DNA from: Gammaproteobacteria bacterium
GTDB taxonomy: Bacteria; Pseudomonadota; Gammaproteobacteria; Pseudomonadales; JAUIET01
Reading direction: 5' to 3'
DNA: 64,000 bases
Assembly: GCA_030429735.1 (NCBI GenBank)
Contig: JAUIET010000016.1
Location: 46,060 to 110,059 of the forward strand
Each line of letters begins with the position of its first letter. Position 1 is the stretch's first letter. The notes below the pieces were generated by a model. It was given only the letters and a program-made list of their open reading frames with translations. It ran no database searches and had not been told where the DNA came from. Shown here one piece after another: positions 46,311-55,819 of this stretch. The translations under genes and the position numbers were made by a program.

Positions 46311-47483
46311 ATGTCACTAACTTTCGACAGCGCTCGACTTCCCAACCCCAACATACGACCTGAGCATGAAGCGTGGCGTGAGCAGCTACGGCGCTTTATT
46401 GATGTGGAAATCATGCCATTCGCCGAAGACTGGGACGAAGCCGGCGAGATACCCATTGAGCTGTGGAAAAAAGCAGGCGACTTTGGGCTGCTCGGCATGG
46501 GGTATCCGGAACAGTACGGTGGCACACAGGAAGGCATTGACTCCTGGCATGGTTGGGTCACCAACGAAGAACTCTCTCGTATTGGTGTAGGGGGTATTCC
46601 GGCCTCATTGATGGTACACGGTATTGGCTTGCCACCCGTTATTAACTGGGGAAGTGAGGAGATGAAAAACACTGTCGCCCCTCCGGTGTTGGCGGGTGAT
46701 AAACACATCTCACTGGGCATCACCGAGCCCGGCGGAGGCTCTGATGTTGCCAGCCTGCAAACCACGGCGGTGCGCGATGGCGACGAATACGTCATTAATG
46801 GCAGCAAAACTTATATCACAGGCGGCATGCGGGCCAATTGGGTCTCAACAGCCGTGCGTACTGGTGGCAAAGGGGCTGCTGGTGTATCCATGATCCTGGT
46901 GCCCACCGATGCCGAAGGATTCAGCCGAACTGAACTTGAACGCAAACAGGGCTGGTGGGCGTCGGATACCGCGACCTTGTATTACGACAATGTACGCGTA
47001 CCAGCAAGCAATCTGATTGGCGCGGAGAACGAGGGCTTCAAGGTTATCATGACCAACTTCAATAGCGAACGCATGTATATGGCCGCAGCGATGGAAGCCT
47101 TGGGTCGTGTGTGTCTGGAAGAAGCAACAGAGTGGGCGCAGCAGCGAAATACGTTTGGCAAACGCCTGGCCGACCATCAGGTGATCCGTCACAAAATCGC
47201 GCAAATGAAACAAAAGCTGAATGCCACTCAAGCTTACATACGAATATGTTACGAATCGTTCGAAGCCGGTACACCCAACCCCGCTGACATCGCGCTGTTA
47301 AAAGTGCAAGCCAGTGAGACTATGGAGTTTTGCGCACGAGAGGCAATGCAAATACTTGGCGGTATAGGCTATATGCGCGGCAGCCGGGTGGAGCGCATTT
47401 ATCGCGAAGTGCGGGTCAACGCAATCGGTGGCGGCTCTGAAGAAATTATGCGTGATCTGGCTGCACGGCAGTACGGCCTTTAG
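46311..47483 (+). CDS. Acyl-CoA dehydrogenase
   Basis: FAD enzyme of fatty-acid or branched-acid beta-oxidation, 390 residues. Family segments are LGMGYPEQYGGTQ, the FAD/substrate signature GITEPGGGSDVASL, ITGGMRANW, QRNTFGKRLADHQ, and the late MQILGGIGYMRGSRVERIYREV with GGGSEEIM near the catalytic-base region. GAGGACC sits just before the ATG. It faces epoxide hydrolase and a kinase gene that reads the other way. Chain length and substrate are not predictable. Confidence 0.9.
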   Translation: MSLTFDSARLPNPNIRPEHEAWREQLRRFIDVEIMPFAEDWDEAGEIPIELWKKAGDFGLLGMGYPEQYGGTQEGIDSWHGWVTNEELSRIGVGGIPASLMVHGIGLPPVINWGSEEMKNTVAPPVLAGDKHISLGITEPGGGSDVASLQTTAVRDGDEYVINGSKTYITGGMRANWVSTAVRTGGKGAAGVSMILVPTDAEGFSRTELERKQGWWASDTATLYYDNVRVPASNLIGAENEGFKVIMTNFNSERMYMAAAMEALGRVCLEEATEWAQQRNTFGKRLADHQVIRHKIAQMKQKLNATQAYIRICYESFEAGTPNPADIALLKVQASETMEFCAREAMQILGGIGYMRGSRVERIYREVRVNAIGGGSEEIMRDLAARQYGL

Positions 47484-47500
47484 GTCAGCGAGCCTCTCGC

Positions 47501-48655
47501 TTAGGGCCGAATACTGCGAAAGCAATTGCGCAGCTCGGTGACAAACAGCGCGGGTTGCTCAAAGGCGGCAAAGTGTCCGCCTTTGTCCAGTTCGTTCCAG
47601 TGAATCAGATTTGTAAAGCGAGTTTCTGCCCAGCGCTTTGAACAAAGAAATATTTCTTTAGGGAATATACTGCAGCCCGCCGGCATATGGACTTGGTCCA
47701 TTGAGGGGGTTGCAAAGCTTTCCCAATACAGGCGCGCCGACGAGGCAGCCGCGTTGTTCAACCAATAGAACATGACATTGTCTAACAATTCATCTCTGCT
47801 GAGCACATTCTCAGGGTGTTTCTTGCCATCATTCTCGCTGTCGGTCCAGGACCAGAATTTTTCAATAATCCAGGCGGCCTGCCCGCTGGGTGAGTCGGCC
47901 AGCCCATAGCCAAGGGTTTGTGGTCTGGTACTTTGCTGCTTGGAGTATCCGGAGTCTTGCTGGTCATAATACGCGATACCTTCAAGGGCTTTTTGCTCCA
48001 GATCCGTCAGATTATCCATTGTGTCAGGATCGGGCGCGGCGATCACCAGGTTCACATGAATAGCGGCGCAATGTTCGGTTTCTGTCACACCAATACTGGT
48101 AGTTACCATGCCACCCCAGTCGCCCCCCTGAGCAACATAGCGATCGTAGCCCAATCGCGCCATTAGTTCGCCCCAGGCGCGCCCAATACGCTCAACATTC
48201 CAGCCCGTTTCCGTTGGTTTACCGGAGAAGCCATAACCAGGCAAATTGGGTATCACAAGATGGAAAGCGTCTTCAGCGTTACCGCCATGCGCGGTTGGGT
48301 TGCTTAGAGGTTCGATTACTTTCAGGAACTCAACCGGAGACCCCGGCCACCCATGAGTAAGTATCAGCGGCAGGGCGTTTTCATGCGGGCTGCGAATATG
48401 AAAGAAATGAATATCCAGGCCATCGATAGTGGTTTGCTGCGGGTTTAGATCGTTCAGCCTCGTTTCAAGCCGGCGCCAGTCATAGTCGTTCTGCCAGTAG
48501 GCACACAGTTCACGCATATAAGCCAGCGGAATACCCTGGCGCCAATCTCCCGTGGTCTCTGCGTCTGGCCAACGTGTTGCCGCCAGCCTTGCCCTAAGAT
48601 CATCCAACCGGGCCTGATCAATATTGATCGGCGCTTCTATCAAAATGTTACTCAT
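47501..48655 (-). CDS. Epoxide hydrolase (EHN plus alpha/beta hydrolase)
   Basis: Epoxide hydrolase of the EHN-containing, microsomal-type family, 384 residues. The N-terminal EHN segment (about 1-105) has RLAATRWPDAE; the oxyanion-hole motif is THGWPGSP, the nucleophile Asp is in AQGGDWGGMV, and the catalytic His is in KGGHFAAFEQP. It hydrolyses epoxides to vicinal diols. It lies 10 bases after the ACAD10/11-like kinase gene in the same direction, so the two are one transcript. No signal peptide. Confidence 0.9.
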   Translation of the reverse strand: MSNILIEAPINIDQARLDDLRARLAATRWPDAETTGDWRQGIPLAYMRELCAYWQNDYDWRRLETRLNDLNPQQTTIDGLDIHFFHIRSPHENALPLILTHGWPGSPVEFLKVIEPLSNPTAHGGNAEDAFHLVIPNLPGYGFSGKPTETGWNVERIGRAWGELMARLGYDRYVAQGGDWGGMVTTSIGVTETEHCAAIHVNLVIAAPDPDTMDNLTDLEQKALEGIAYYDQQDSGYSKQQSTRPQTLGYGLADSPSGQAAWIIEKFWSWTDSENDGKKHPENVLSRDELLDNVMFYWLNNAAASSARLYWESFATPSMDQVHMPAGCSIFPKEIFLCSKRWAETRFTNLIHWNELDKGGHFAAFEQPALFVTELRNCFRSIRP

Positions 48656-48665
48656 TCGCTATACC

Positions 48666-49706
48666 CTACAGAGATTGCAGACGTTGATTACCAACCGCAG
48701 AAATTAAACGCGCTGCGTCTTTGAAAGATAAGGCTTTCTCAGAGGCAGCATTGCCGTCTAAGCCCCGCTTGTAGACGCCCTGGATGATGCTTGCGCTGCG
48801 AAACATATTGAATACGATGTAGAAGTCCCAGTTGTCGATACGATCACGGCCGCTGGCATTGCAATAGGCCTCCAGCATTTCCTCTTCGGCGGGCACGCCG
48901 ATTTCCAGAAAATTAGCGGGTAGCGGATCACCACCAGTAGCAATACCATTGTAGGTTTGGCACAAATACGCCAGATCACCCAAAGGGTGACCCAGCGTAC
49001 TCAGCTCCCAGTCCAGCACCGCTGCAATATCCGGCCCATCCGGCGAAACTAACACATTACCCAAGCGGTAATCGCCATGCACGATACCTGATGCATCGTC
49101 ATCAGGAATATTGTTGGGCAACCATTCCATCAATGCATCCATGTCTGGTAACTCTTCGGTTTTGGAAGCGAGGTATTGCGCACTCCATCGCTTGTACTGA
49201 CGCGCGTAGTAATTACCAGGTCGACCAAACTCTTCCAGCCCGACATCTTCGGGGCGAATGGAATGTAACTCACCCAATATGCTGGCCAGATTCAGGTACG
49301 TAGCACGGCGCTCTTCCTTGTTTGAATCGGGCATGGCCGGGTCCGTAAACACACGGCCTTCGACAAAATCCATAACGTAAAAGCTTGTACCGATTATGGA
49401 TTTATCTTCACAAAGGCAATACATGGTAGGGACCGGCACGGCAGTATCACGCAGGGCATGCATCACGCGATACTCCCGATCCACCTGGTGCGCGGAGGGC
49501 AAAAGCTCACCGGGAGGCTGTTTTCGCATCACATACTTTTTAGTGGGCGTAATTAACTGGAAAGTAGGATTACTTTGACCACCTTCAAACTGCTTTACTT
49601 GCAGTGGTCCGGCATAGCCCTCAACATGCTGACTCAGGTATTCACCCAGCACTTCCTGGTCGAATGTGTGCGCCGCGCGAACTTCGGTCAGCTCAATATT
49701 GCTCAT
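48666..49706 (-). CDS. ACAD10/11-like phosphotransferase (APH family)
   Basis: Aminoglycoside-phosphotransferase-fold kinase of 346 residues. The nucleotide site is FEGGQSNPTFQL, the catalytic loop IVHGDYRLGNVLV with HGDxxxxN, and the metal site AVLDWELSTLGHPLGDLAY. This is the form of the kinase domain at the N-terminus of ACAD10 and ACAD11, which phosphorylates 4-hydroxyacyl-CoA before dehydrogenation. An acyl-CoA dehydrogenase gene nearby (46311-47483) supports this role, but the pairing is inferred. It is cotranscribed with the epoxide hydrolase. Confidence 0.87.
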   Translation of the reverse strand: MSNIELTEVRAAHTFDQEVLGEYLSQHVEGYAGPLQVKQFEGGQSNPTFQLITPTKKYVMRKQPPGELLPSAHQVDREYRVMHALRDTAVPVPTMYCLCEDKSIIGTSFYVMDFVEGRVFTDPAMPDSNKEERRATYLNLASILGELHSIRPEDVGLEEFGRPGNYYARQYKRWSAQYLASKTEELPDMDALMEWLPNNIPDDDASGIVHGDYRLGNVLVSPDGPDIAAVLDWELSTLGHPLGDLAYLCQTYNGIATGGDPLPANFLEIGVPAEEEMLEAYCNASGRDRIDNWDFYIVFNMFRSASIIQGVYKRGLDGNAASEKALSFKDAARLISAVGNQRLQSL

Positions 49707-49796
49707 AGTTAATCATGCCTTACAGGGATAAAGGGAAATCTGTTCGAGTATACGGCACCTTGTGCCTGCAGATGCACGACGGTCATTATTTCAAGT

Positions 49797-50579
49797 TCAT
49801 CCGTGCCCATCAAGCGGCAATTCGATCAACTGATGACTGCGGTGACGGCTGTTTGCCTGTGCATCGTAATCCACTTCATGGAACTCTAGGCTGCATCGGT
49901 CGAAGACCAATACACTGGTTGTGCGCGTACCATAAGTGTCGCCCCGGATAAAAATGGATGAGAGCAGTTTCTCGAACTCTACACCAACGCCGGTATGTGG
50001 CAATAAAGTCTCATCAGCCTGGGTGGTATCGCGCATATCCTCGAGCAGCTTTTCAACATCCAATTCCCTATCGGTGCGCTCCAGAACATGTGCTTCAAGC
50101 AGGCCCACACCGCGTGACATTTTCGGCCAGTAGTCATCTACCGGCCCATTGCTAACCGAATGAAACCCCTTACCCAGGCTCACGAAGGTATTCGTGGCAC
50201 TGTTATAAACCGTTAGTTCATGCATGGTTCCGAACATCAGGTTAAATGGATTATAGCATTTATGGGTCGCACTTAAGCGGTTTTTGAACTGCTCTACAGA
50301 CCCGCAGTTGAGATAGTCCGGGATTAAACCACCTCTACTGATTGCAGCATCTTTATAGAGATGAGGCATACGCAAATTGGTAATAGCTGCAAAACGCCCC
50401 GCTTTATTCACCGCTAACCAGGTGCCACCCGCCTGCAGGTCTCGGCCCCCGTATATATCCGGGAAATCGGACCAAAAGTTTGCACTCGCACTTGGTCTGG
50501 CGAATTCTTCATCACGATTTGCCGCCACAATTAATGGGTAGCGCGGGTGCTCTGCAAGCGCCACAAACAGGATACACAC
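49797..50579 (-). CDS. NRDE-family protein (TANGO2-like)
   Basis: A 260-residue protein of the NRDE family (the animal relative is TANGO2). The N-terminal Cys2, then LIVAANRDEEFARPS with the name motif NRDE, and GGTWLAVNKAGRFAAITNLR are all present. Members look like Ntn-hydrolases with an N-terminal Cys, and the animal protein is linked to lipid or haem handling; the bacterial role is not settled. GTG start. It follows the SDR gene's start side closely, with eight bases between the SDR stop and this start, but reads leftward in the same direction. Confidence 0.86.
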   Translation of the reverse strand: MCILFVALAEHPRYPLIVAANRDEEFARPSASANFWSDFPDIYGGRDLQAGGTWLAVNKAGRFAAITNLRMPHLYKDAAISRGGLIPDYLNCGSVEQFKNRLSATHKCYNPFNLMFGTMHELTVYNSATNTFVSLGKGFHSVSNGPVDDYWPKMSRGVGLLEAHVLERTDRELDVEKLLEDMRDTTQADETLLPHTGVGVEFEKLLSSIFIRGDTYGTRTTSVLVFDRCSLEFHEVDYDAQANSRHRSHQLIELPLDGHG

Positions 50580-50587
50580 GATGTGGT

Positions 50588-51274
50588 TTAACTCAGACCG
50601 CGAACCGGCAGTAAGGCGCCATGCACCGCGCGCGCTGCATCAGAGGCAAGAAAACAAATAACATTGGCCAGATCCTCAGGTGCCACCCATTTTGATGGGT
50701 CAGCGTCTGGCATATCTGCACGATTCCGCTCGGTATCGATCACGCTTGGCAGTACAGCATTCACATTGATGCCTTGTTCACGCAGTTCTGCGGATAGGCT
50801 TTCCGTTATTCTCATCACAACGCTCTTTGACGTGGCGTAGGCTGACATGTTCGCAGCCCCCTGCAGCGCACCCAAAGCGCCTACATTCACTATCGCACCG
50901 CTACCCTGCTCTAACAATACGGGCGTGGCGGCTTTTATCGCATTGCGCAGTGTCGTGACATTAACTTTGAATAAAAAATCCCATTCTTCGTCGCTGTCAC
51001 TGTACGCAGTTGCACCCATCGCAAAACCGCCAGCCAGGTTCAATAATGCGTCAAACGACCCAATGCTGCTGAAGCATTGTTGGCAGGCTGCCAGGTTACA
51101 AAGATCTAAATTAATACAACGCCGCTTGTCACTATTGGCAGCAATGTCGGTATCGGAAAATGCAATATCCAGCAGAACCAGACTTGCTCCATATCGGGCT
51201 GCCACATCGGCTACGACACGGCCCAGGCCACCGTTCGCGCCTGTGATCACCACCGTTTTGCCATTCAAATCCAT
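50588..51274 (-). CDS. Short-chain dehydrogenase/reductase
   Basis: Rossmann-fold SDR of 228 residues from the ATG at 51274 (AAGG just upstream, and the protein then starts MDLNGKTVVITG as in relatives); the open frame runs to 51487. Glycine motif TGANGGLG, the NAG-type LLNLAGGFA, catalytic Ser region IVNVGAL, and the catalytic YxxxK in SAYATSKSVVM. The substrate is unknown. The same-strand neighbours are NRDE and DUF2878 genes. Confidence 0.87.
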   Translation of the reverse strand: MDLNGKTVVITGANGGLGRVVADVAARYGASLVLLDIAFSDTDIAANSDKRRCINLDLCNLAACQQCFSSIGSFDALLNLAGGFAMGATAYSDSDEEWDFLFKVNVTTLRNAIKAATPVLLEQGSGAIVNVGALGALQGAANMSAYATSKSVVMRITESLSAELREQGINVNAVLPSVIDTERNRADMPDADPSKWVAPEDLANVICFLASDAARAVHGALLPVRGLS

Positions 51275-51371
51275 AATCCTTGCCTTATGCTCGTCTGATT
51301 TCGGTGAGATTAGTTTATCATCCCGCCACGCTTGATTGGATACACCCGGTACTGATGCGTTCAGCCAATCG

Positions 51372-51893
51372 TTACACGCCCGGACTTGCGCGTGACATAA
51401 GCCGACGAGTGAATAATAAACCTGCGGGAAAAACCAGCAGCCAGACCACGCCAAGTCCTGCCAGCGCAAACTCAGCCGGCACACCAAATTCAGCAGCCCC
51501 CAGACGCACAGCTCCGAGGTAGGTCAAGGGCGCGGAAATTGCACCCATAACACCGGCAAGAACCAGTTTATTTTGCAGCGGTTTGAACGCGATATTAAAC
51601 GTTGTTGATAGTATCGCCCACAGGGCCGTCATCCAGAATGGCGCGAGATCGCCCGCGTCAGTGCCAACCGGTATTAGCAAGCCCTCACTAAGCATCGCAT
51701 TGTCTACTGCAAAGCCCACCAGCACGGCAACCGCTACCACTATGGCCCCTCTGGCACGTAGATGGCTCTCTTCCATGTACAAATAAATGGCGATGACGGC
51801 AAGCACTGCAAGCAAGGACCAGTGATTTCGCAATACAACACAGGCCAACCAACCCAGGTTAAACAGTGCGCCATTAATGAGTATCTTAGCCAT
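51372..51893 (-). CDS. DUF2878 integral membrane protein
   Basis: A small inner-membrane protein of 173 residues from the ATG at 51893, five bases after the stop of the acylase gene. It has five to six helices with the family opening ILINGALFNLGWLACVVL and the later LAPFWMTALWAILSTTFN. DUF2878 has no known function that I can give. It probably belongs to the transcript that begins with the penicillin-acylase lipoprotein. Confidence 0.8.
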   Translation of the reverse strand: MAKILINGALFNLGWLACVVLRNHWSLLAVLAVIAIYLYMEESHLRARGAIVVAVAVLVGFAVDNAMLSEGLLIPVGTDAGDLAPFWMTALWAILSTTFNIAFKPLQNKLVLAGVMGAISAPLTYLGAVRLGAAEFGVPAEFALAGLGVVWLLVFPAGLLFTRRLMSRASPGV

Positions 51894-51897
51894 AGGC

Positions 51898-54432
51898 TTA
51901 TTGCGGCATTGCCTCTTCCAGGTCGATCGCATCACCTAGCTGCGCAGCTTCAATGTCAGCGTTGCAGAAAGGCAGATCGACCCATTGCTTGTTAGAGTAG
52001 AGTTCGGTTTGATCCGCGTAGTGCTCAGATGCCGGGTCAGACGACTGCGAGTAACTCAATAGTCCGTACGCATCAGGGCAGTCGTCGGCCTCCCAGCCAA
52101 CGGTTTGCATATAGCTGTTGCCGTGCCGTATAGCGCTGTAACCCTCATCGTCGATCAGCTCTGAGGTTATCACGCTGAACAACATGTCACCCGACCCACC
52201 GTGTATCGCAATACGTTCACCGTTGCGCTCTGAAAACTGGACCTCACCCCAGGGCGCATCGAGAGCGATATTGGCATCCAACAAGGTCTGCACGCCATCC
52301 GCCAGAGCCTGACGAGCCGCTTCGATAACCGTTGCGTCGGCCGTGTTGACGGTGCGTGGCGTATTAACAGGGTCTGCTGCGTCAAACTGTACCAACCAGA
52401 GATTGTCTATGGCACGCGCATTGCGCCAGAACTCATAAAATATGTGTCCGCCTGTTTGATCGTTATTGTGGGTGGTGTCCCAGCTGTCCAGAATTCCGCA
52501 CGCCTGGGTCACAGCAGCCGGGTTGCTGGAGTACACCGACCAGTCGGGCGTGTTGGAACACAGCGTTCGCACATCGCCAATCACCAGCTCAGCAGCCATA
52601 TTGCGGCTTGAAAACAGCATGTCTTGCAATAGCAGCGGATTGGTTCCCGCCGCACCCAGGCCATCGGTGCCGGCAATGCGCTCCTGCATCTGGATAAAGG
52701 CCAGCCGGGTTCGTAAGCTTTGTTCCACTTCTTCAGAGCCAATAATCTGCGGGAAACCGGTCAGCAGGCTGTCCGGATTAGACAACCAGTAACTGTCATT
52801 GGCGTTGGCTACGTAGCTGTCGTTAATCAACTTCGGCAAGCGATCATAGCCAATCACCCCGGGCACCGGTGCATCCGCATCTGTGCTGAGTTCACAGTCT
52901 GCGCTTGAGCCATCCAGCGTGGTCAGACCAAAGTCGGTAAGCAGAGGCGCTATCAGGCCGCCAATGCAGTCGGTGCGCTGCATTTCCGTCACATTAGCCA
53001 CCGCCGAAATGTCACCGTAAAACGCCATACCCGCTCGATCAGCTGCAATGGTGTTGACCCATGGGATCCCAACATTCGCCAGCGCCGCTTCCAACTCGGC
53101 AATTGAGCCGGACTGGCCAACATCGCGCCAGGTGGACAAACCGCGCACGTTATCAGCGTTTATATCGCGCAGCGTATACAAGGTGCCTGTGCCTGCCGCA
53201 ACAGGCCAACCAGCCAACAAACCGTTGACGCTGCCCAAATCAACAATCGGTCCGAAGTGTGAGAAATAAAACGTATGCGACTGCTGCTCTATACCACCAG
53301 ATTCATTTTGTACGTTGATAGTAATCGTCTGGCTGGTGATATCACGCATCTCGCCGTCAAATTCGTATTGCATGGCATTGTCCGGGTTTAGCTGCAATTC
53401 ATGCAACACAAACCGCGAACCAGTGGATACCGTATGCGACCAGGCAAGATCAGCGTTGAACCCGATACTCACCAACGGAAAGCCGTGCAGCGCGGCACCC
53501 ATCACGTCATATGCCGGCTCAGTGGTACCCTCTGGCGTCAGGGTTAAATGAATCATTGCAAACCGGTTTGAGCCAGACCACGGGAAATGCGGATTCCCGA
53601 GCAAGGCGCCACCGCCGTTTTGGGTTACTTGCGAACCGGTCGCATAAGCATTACTGCCAAGTTGCTCAGGTTTTGGGAGTGCGATGCGGTCAATTGCAGT
53701 TTGCAGCTGCTTGGTGTCCAACCCAGCAAGCAGTTGTTTCGGTGTGCGCAGCGATTCGGAGTGCGAACCTGTGGTGGATGCACTCGGATCGGGTGGTTCA
53801 GCAGCAAAAATGAAATCAGCTAACGGCTCACTGCTGGCGCGCACGGCCAATTTGCGCAACATTTTTCCGTAATCCACCAAGGTGATTTCACGCACCCAGG
53901 GCTCATCAACACACCCTTCATCACCGGCAGGTAAATTGGCAACCCCCGTATCTCGTAAATACCGATTAAATCCAGCGACATACCCTTCTGCCAGCTCGCG
54001 CATATCATCACTGAGAGCGTCCAGGAACACGCTCTCAACATCATCCCCCAACAGCGCAAAAACAAAATCAGCGGCCAAATCACCATCATCGCCGAAGTAA
54101 CGCTGAGACTGGCCATTGGCGGCCACAATTTCGCGCATCAGTACGCAGAAATTCTGCGTGGCATAGGCGTAACCATGACCGTAGCCCAGACCAGCCCAAT
54201 CGCTTGCTTGCACATGAGGTATGCCAAATTGGGTGAAACGCAGATTAGCGTTGAAGCTTGGTGGTTCGGGATCCGGGTCCGGATCCGGGTCTGGGTCTGG
54301 ATCTGGGTCTGGCATGGGGTTAGTGGGAGGTGTGACCGGTGCCGACCCGCCGCCCCCGCCTCCACAGGCCGCAAGGCCAACAATCACTAGCAAAAAACAC
54401 AAATACTTAAACAAATTTGTATTCGGAGACAC
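51898..54432 (-). CDS. Penicillin-acylase-family lipoprotein (Ntn hydrolase)
   Basis: Lipoprotein precursor of 844 residues. Lipobox LAAC at about 20-23 is followed by a Gly run and a linker of repeated Asp-Pro, then the acylase chain (ASDWAGLGYGHGYA onward). The self-cleavage site and N-terminal Ser of the beta chain is LGSNAYATGS (about residue 260), then GNPHFPWSG. Members cleave amides such as N-acylhomoserine lactones, aculeacin or penicillins. The linker is coded by GGATCC/GGGTCT-type hexamer repeats (about 54270-54315). The start is GTG without a clear ribosome site. Quorum-quenching is only a possibility. Confidence 0.85.
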   Translation of the reverse strand: MSPNTNLFKYLCFLLVIVGLAACGGGGGGSAPVTPPTNPMPDPDPDPDPDPDPDPEPPSFNANLRFTQFGIPHVQASDWAGLGYGHGYAYATQNFCVLMREIVAANGQSQRYFGDDGDLAADFVFALLGDDVESVFLDALSDDMRELAEGYVAGFNRYLRDTGVANLPAGDEGCVDEPWVREITLVDYGKMLRKLAVRASSEPLADFIFAAEPPDPSASTTGSHSESLRTPKQLLAGLDTKQLQTAIDRIALPKPEQLGSNAYATGSQVTQNGGGALLGNPHFPWSGSNRFAMIHLTLTPEGTTEPAYDVMGAALHGFPLVSIGFNADLAWSHTVSTGSRFVLHELQLNPDNAMQYEFDGEMRDITSQTITINVQNESGGIEQQSHTFYFSHFGPIVDLGSVNGLLAGWPVAAGTGTLYTLRDINADNVRGLSTWRDVGQSGSIAELEAALANVGIPWVNTIAADRAGMAFYGDISAVANVTEMQRTDCIGGLIAPLLTDFGLTTLDGSSADCELSTDADAPVPGVIGYDRLPKLINDSYVANANDSYWLSNPDSLLTGFPQIIGSEEVEQSLRTRLAFIQMQERIAGTDGLGAAGTNPLLLQDMLFSSRNMAAELVIGDVRTLCSNTPDWSVYSSNPAAVTQACGILDSWDTTHNNDQTGGHIFYEFWRNARAIDNLWLVQFDAADPVNTPRTVNTADATVIEAARQALADGVQTLLDANIALDAPWGEVQFSERNGERIAIHGGSGDMLFSVITSELIDDEGYSAIRHGNSYMQTVGWEADDCPDAYGLLSYSQSSDPASEHYADQTELYSNKQWVDLPFCNADIEAAQLGDAIDLEEAMPQ

Positions 54433-54657
54433 ATTGATTACCGGGTAATAACTCAGGCTGGCAGTCTATCGAATGAACAGAGCCACGTCATTAGCCGGTG
54501 ACCAATGTCCGGCAGGCATCGATTGTGCGCGATTCTGTCGCAGAGCGCGACGTGCGTCACAGATCAGTAAAGGCAGACTTAATTGACGTGCAAGCCACGG
54601 TATTTGTCTTATTCTGATTGTATGTATATTGCACAACGTAACGGTAGGGCGAACACC

Positions 54658-55767
54658 ATGGTACACAACTACAAGTCACTGATCGCTGCAGGCAGCCTTG
54701 GCCTGATTCTGGCCAGCGGCACCGCTTTTGCGGAGAACCAGGGGGCGGAAAAAGCCGCCGTACAGGTGACCAAACCCCAAGGCCTGTTTGGCTCTTTTGG
54801 CGTGTACTTTAACAACCTGGCCAAATACATTGAGGAAGTAATTCGTGACAACCCTGAGCTGCAAGCCAAAATAGCAGAAGCCGAGTCGAAAGCAAACGAA
54901 CAGAAATCTCAGCCCAGCCCTAAGGTAACGACACCCGTACAGACGGTGGTTAACCGGCCGACGGCACAGGGACCCACTACTCAATTTCAAAGCCCGGCAC
55001 TCAGAACGCCAACGCCAGTGGTTGCACAGCGCCCGGTAGTGAATAAACCAGCTGTCACACCAACTACTACACGCCCCGCTGTAACGCCAACCCGCACCGT
55101 GCCAACGGTGGCAGCCAATACCGGGTCGACAGGCTCACCTTGGTATGGAAGCTGGTTTCAGTCGCCCACACGGTGGTGGCAAACGCAGATGAATAACCAA
55201 CCTGCAGCAAGCCGACAACCAACGCTTGCGAAGCAGCCTACCCCTACAGCGTCGGTGCCGCAGTTACCGGCTATGCCTTCGCAGGAAGACGAGCCACGAA
55301 TTGCAAACGTGCCTAGCCGGGCCGCACCCACACAGACTCCGAAAGTTGTGCCTACCGTTGCAGCCAAGCCAACTCCTGCACCTGCACCTGCACCTGCACC
55401 AGCGCCGAGACAAGAACCGCAAACCACGGTTGCTGCGGCACCCACACCGGCCCCAGCGCCACAGCAGGAGCCAACGCCAGCACCTGAGCCGGCACCAGTC
55501 ACTGGCAGCGCCAGCTTGTCCTGGAGTATTCCAACCAAGCGGGAAAACGGTGAAGCCTTGGCATTGAATGAAATTGCGTCCTACGAGATCTACGTGACCG
55601 CGGAAAATGCGGGGACCAGCCGAACCATCCGAGTCGACAATCGCAACCAGACCAAGTACACCTTGTCCCCTCTGGAATCAGACACGTACTTTTTCTCCAT
55701 GGTTACCATCGACTCAGAAGGTATGTACAGCGAGCTGTCACAGGTGGTTAGCAAAACCATTAACTGA
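54658..55767 (+). CDS. Exported Pro/Ala-rich protein with C-terminal Fn3-like domain
   Basis: A 369-residue exported protein from the ATG at 54658 (AGGG upstream; the frame is open from 54583). The signal peptide ends near GTAFAEN. After a short helical part (about 35-75), a long Thr/Pro/Gln-rich region with PTP and (PA)n runs (about 85-290) follows. The last about 90 residues (ASLSWSIPTKRENG to SEGMYSELSQVV) look like a fibronectin-type-III domain. It is probably a periplasmic or surface protein in which the Pro/Ala linker spans the wall. No family name can be given. Confidence 0.7.
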   Translation: MVHNYKSLIAAGSLGLILASGTAFAENQGAEKAAVQVTKPQGLFGSFGVYFNNLAKYIEEVIRDNPELQAKIAEAESKANEQKSQPSPKVTTPVQTVVNRPTAQGPTTQFQSPALRTPTPVVAQRPVVNKPAVTPTTTRPAVTPTRTVPTVAANTGSTGSPWYGSWFQSPTRWWQTQMNNQPAASRQPTLAKQPTPTASVPQLPAMPSQEDEPRIANVPSRAAPTQTPKVVPTVAAKPTPAPAPAPAPAPRQEPQTTVAAAPTPAPAPQQEPTPAPEPAPVTGSASLSWSIPTKRENGEALALNEIASYEIYVTAENAGTSRTIRVDNRNQTKYTLSPLESDTYFFSMVTIDSEGMYSELSQVVSKTIN

Positions 55768-55785
55768 GCAACGCGCTTGAACTAC

Positions 55786-55819
55786 GGTATCAGTGTGAGA
55801 CATATCTCACACTGATACC
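55786..55819. repeat. Perfect 15-bp hairpin after the Fn3 protein gene
   Basis: GGTATCAGTGTGAGA and its exact reverse complement flank CATA, 18 bases after the stop. No T-run follows on the + strand, so it is more like an mRNA-stabilising stem or protein-binding dyad than a classical terminator. Confidence 0.7.

Noticed and set aside
54221..54448. Plus-strand frame coding a Gly-Ser repeat
   Set aside because: It is the antisense shadow of the Asp-Pro linker of the acylase lipoprotein and has no start context.
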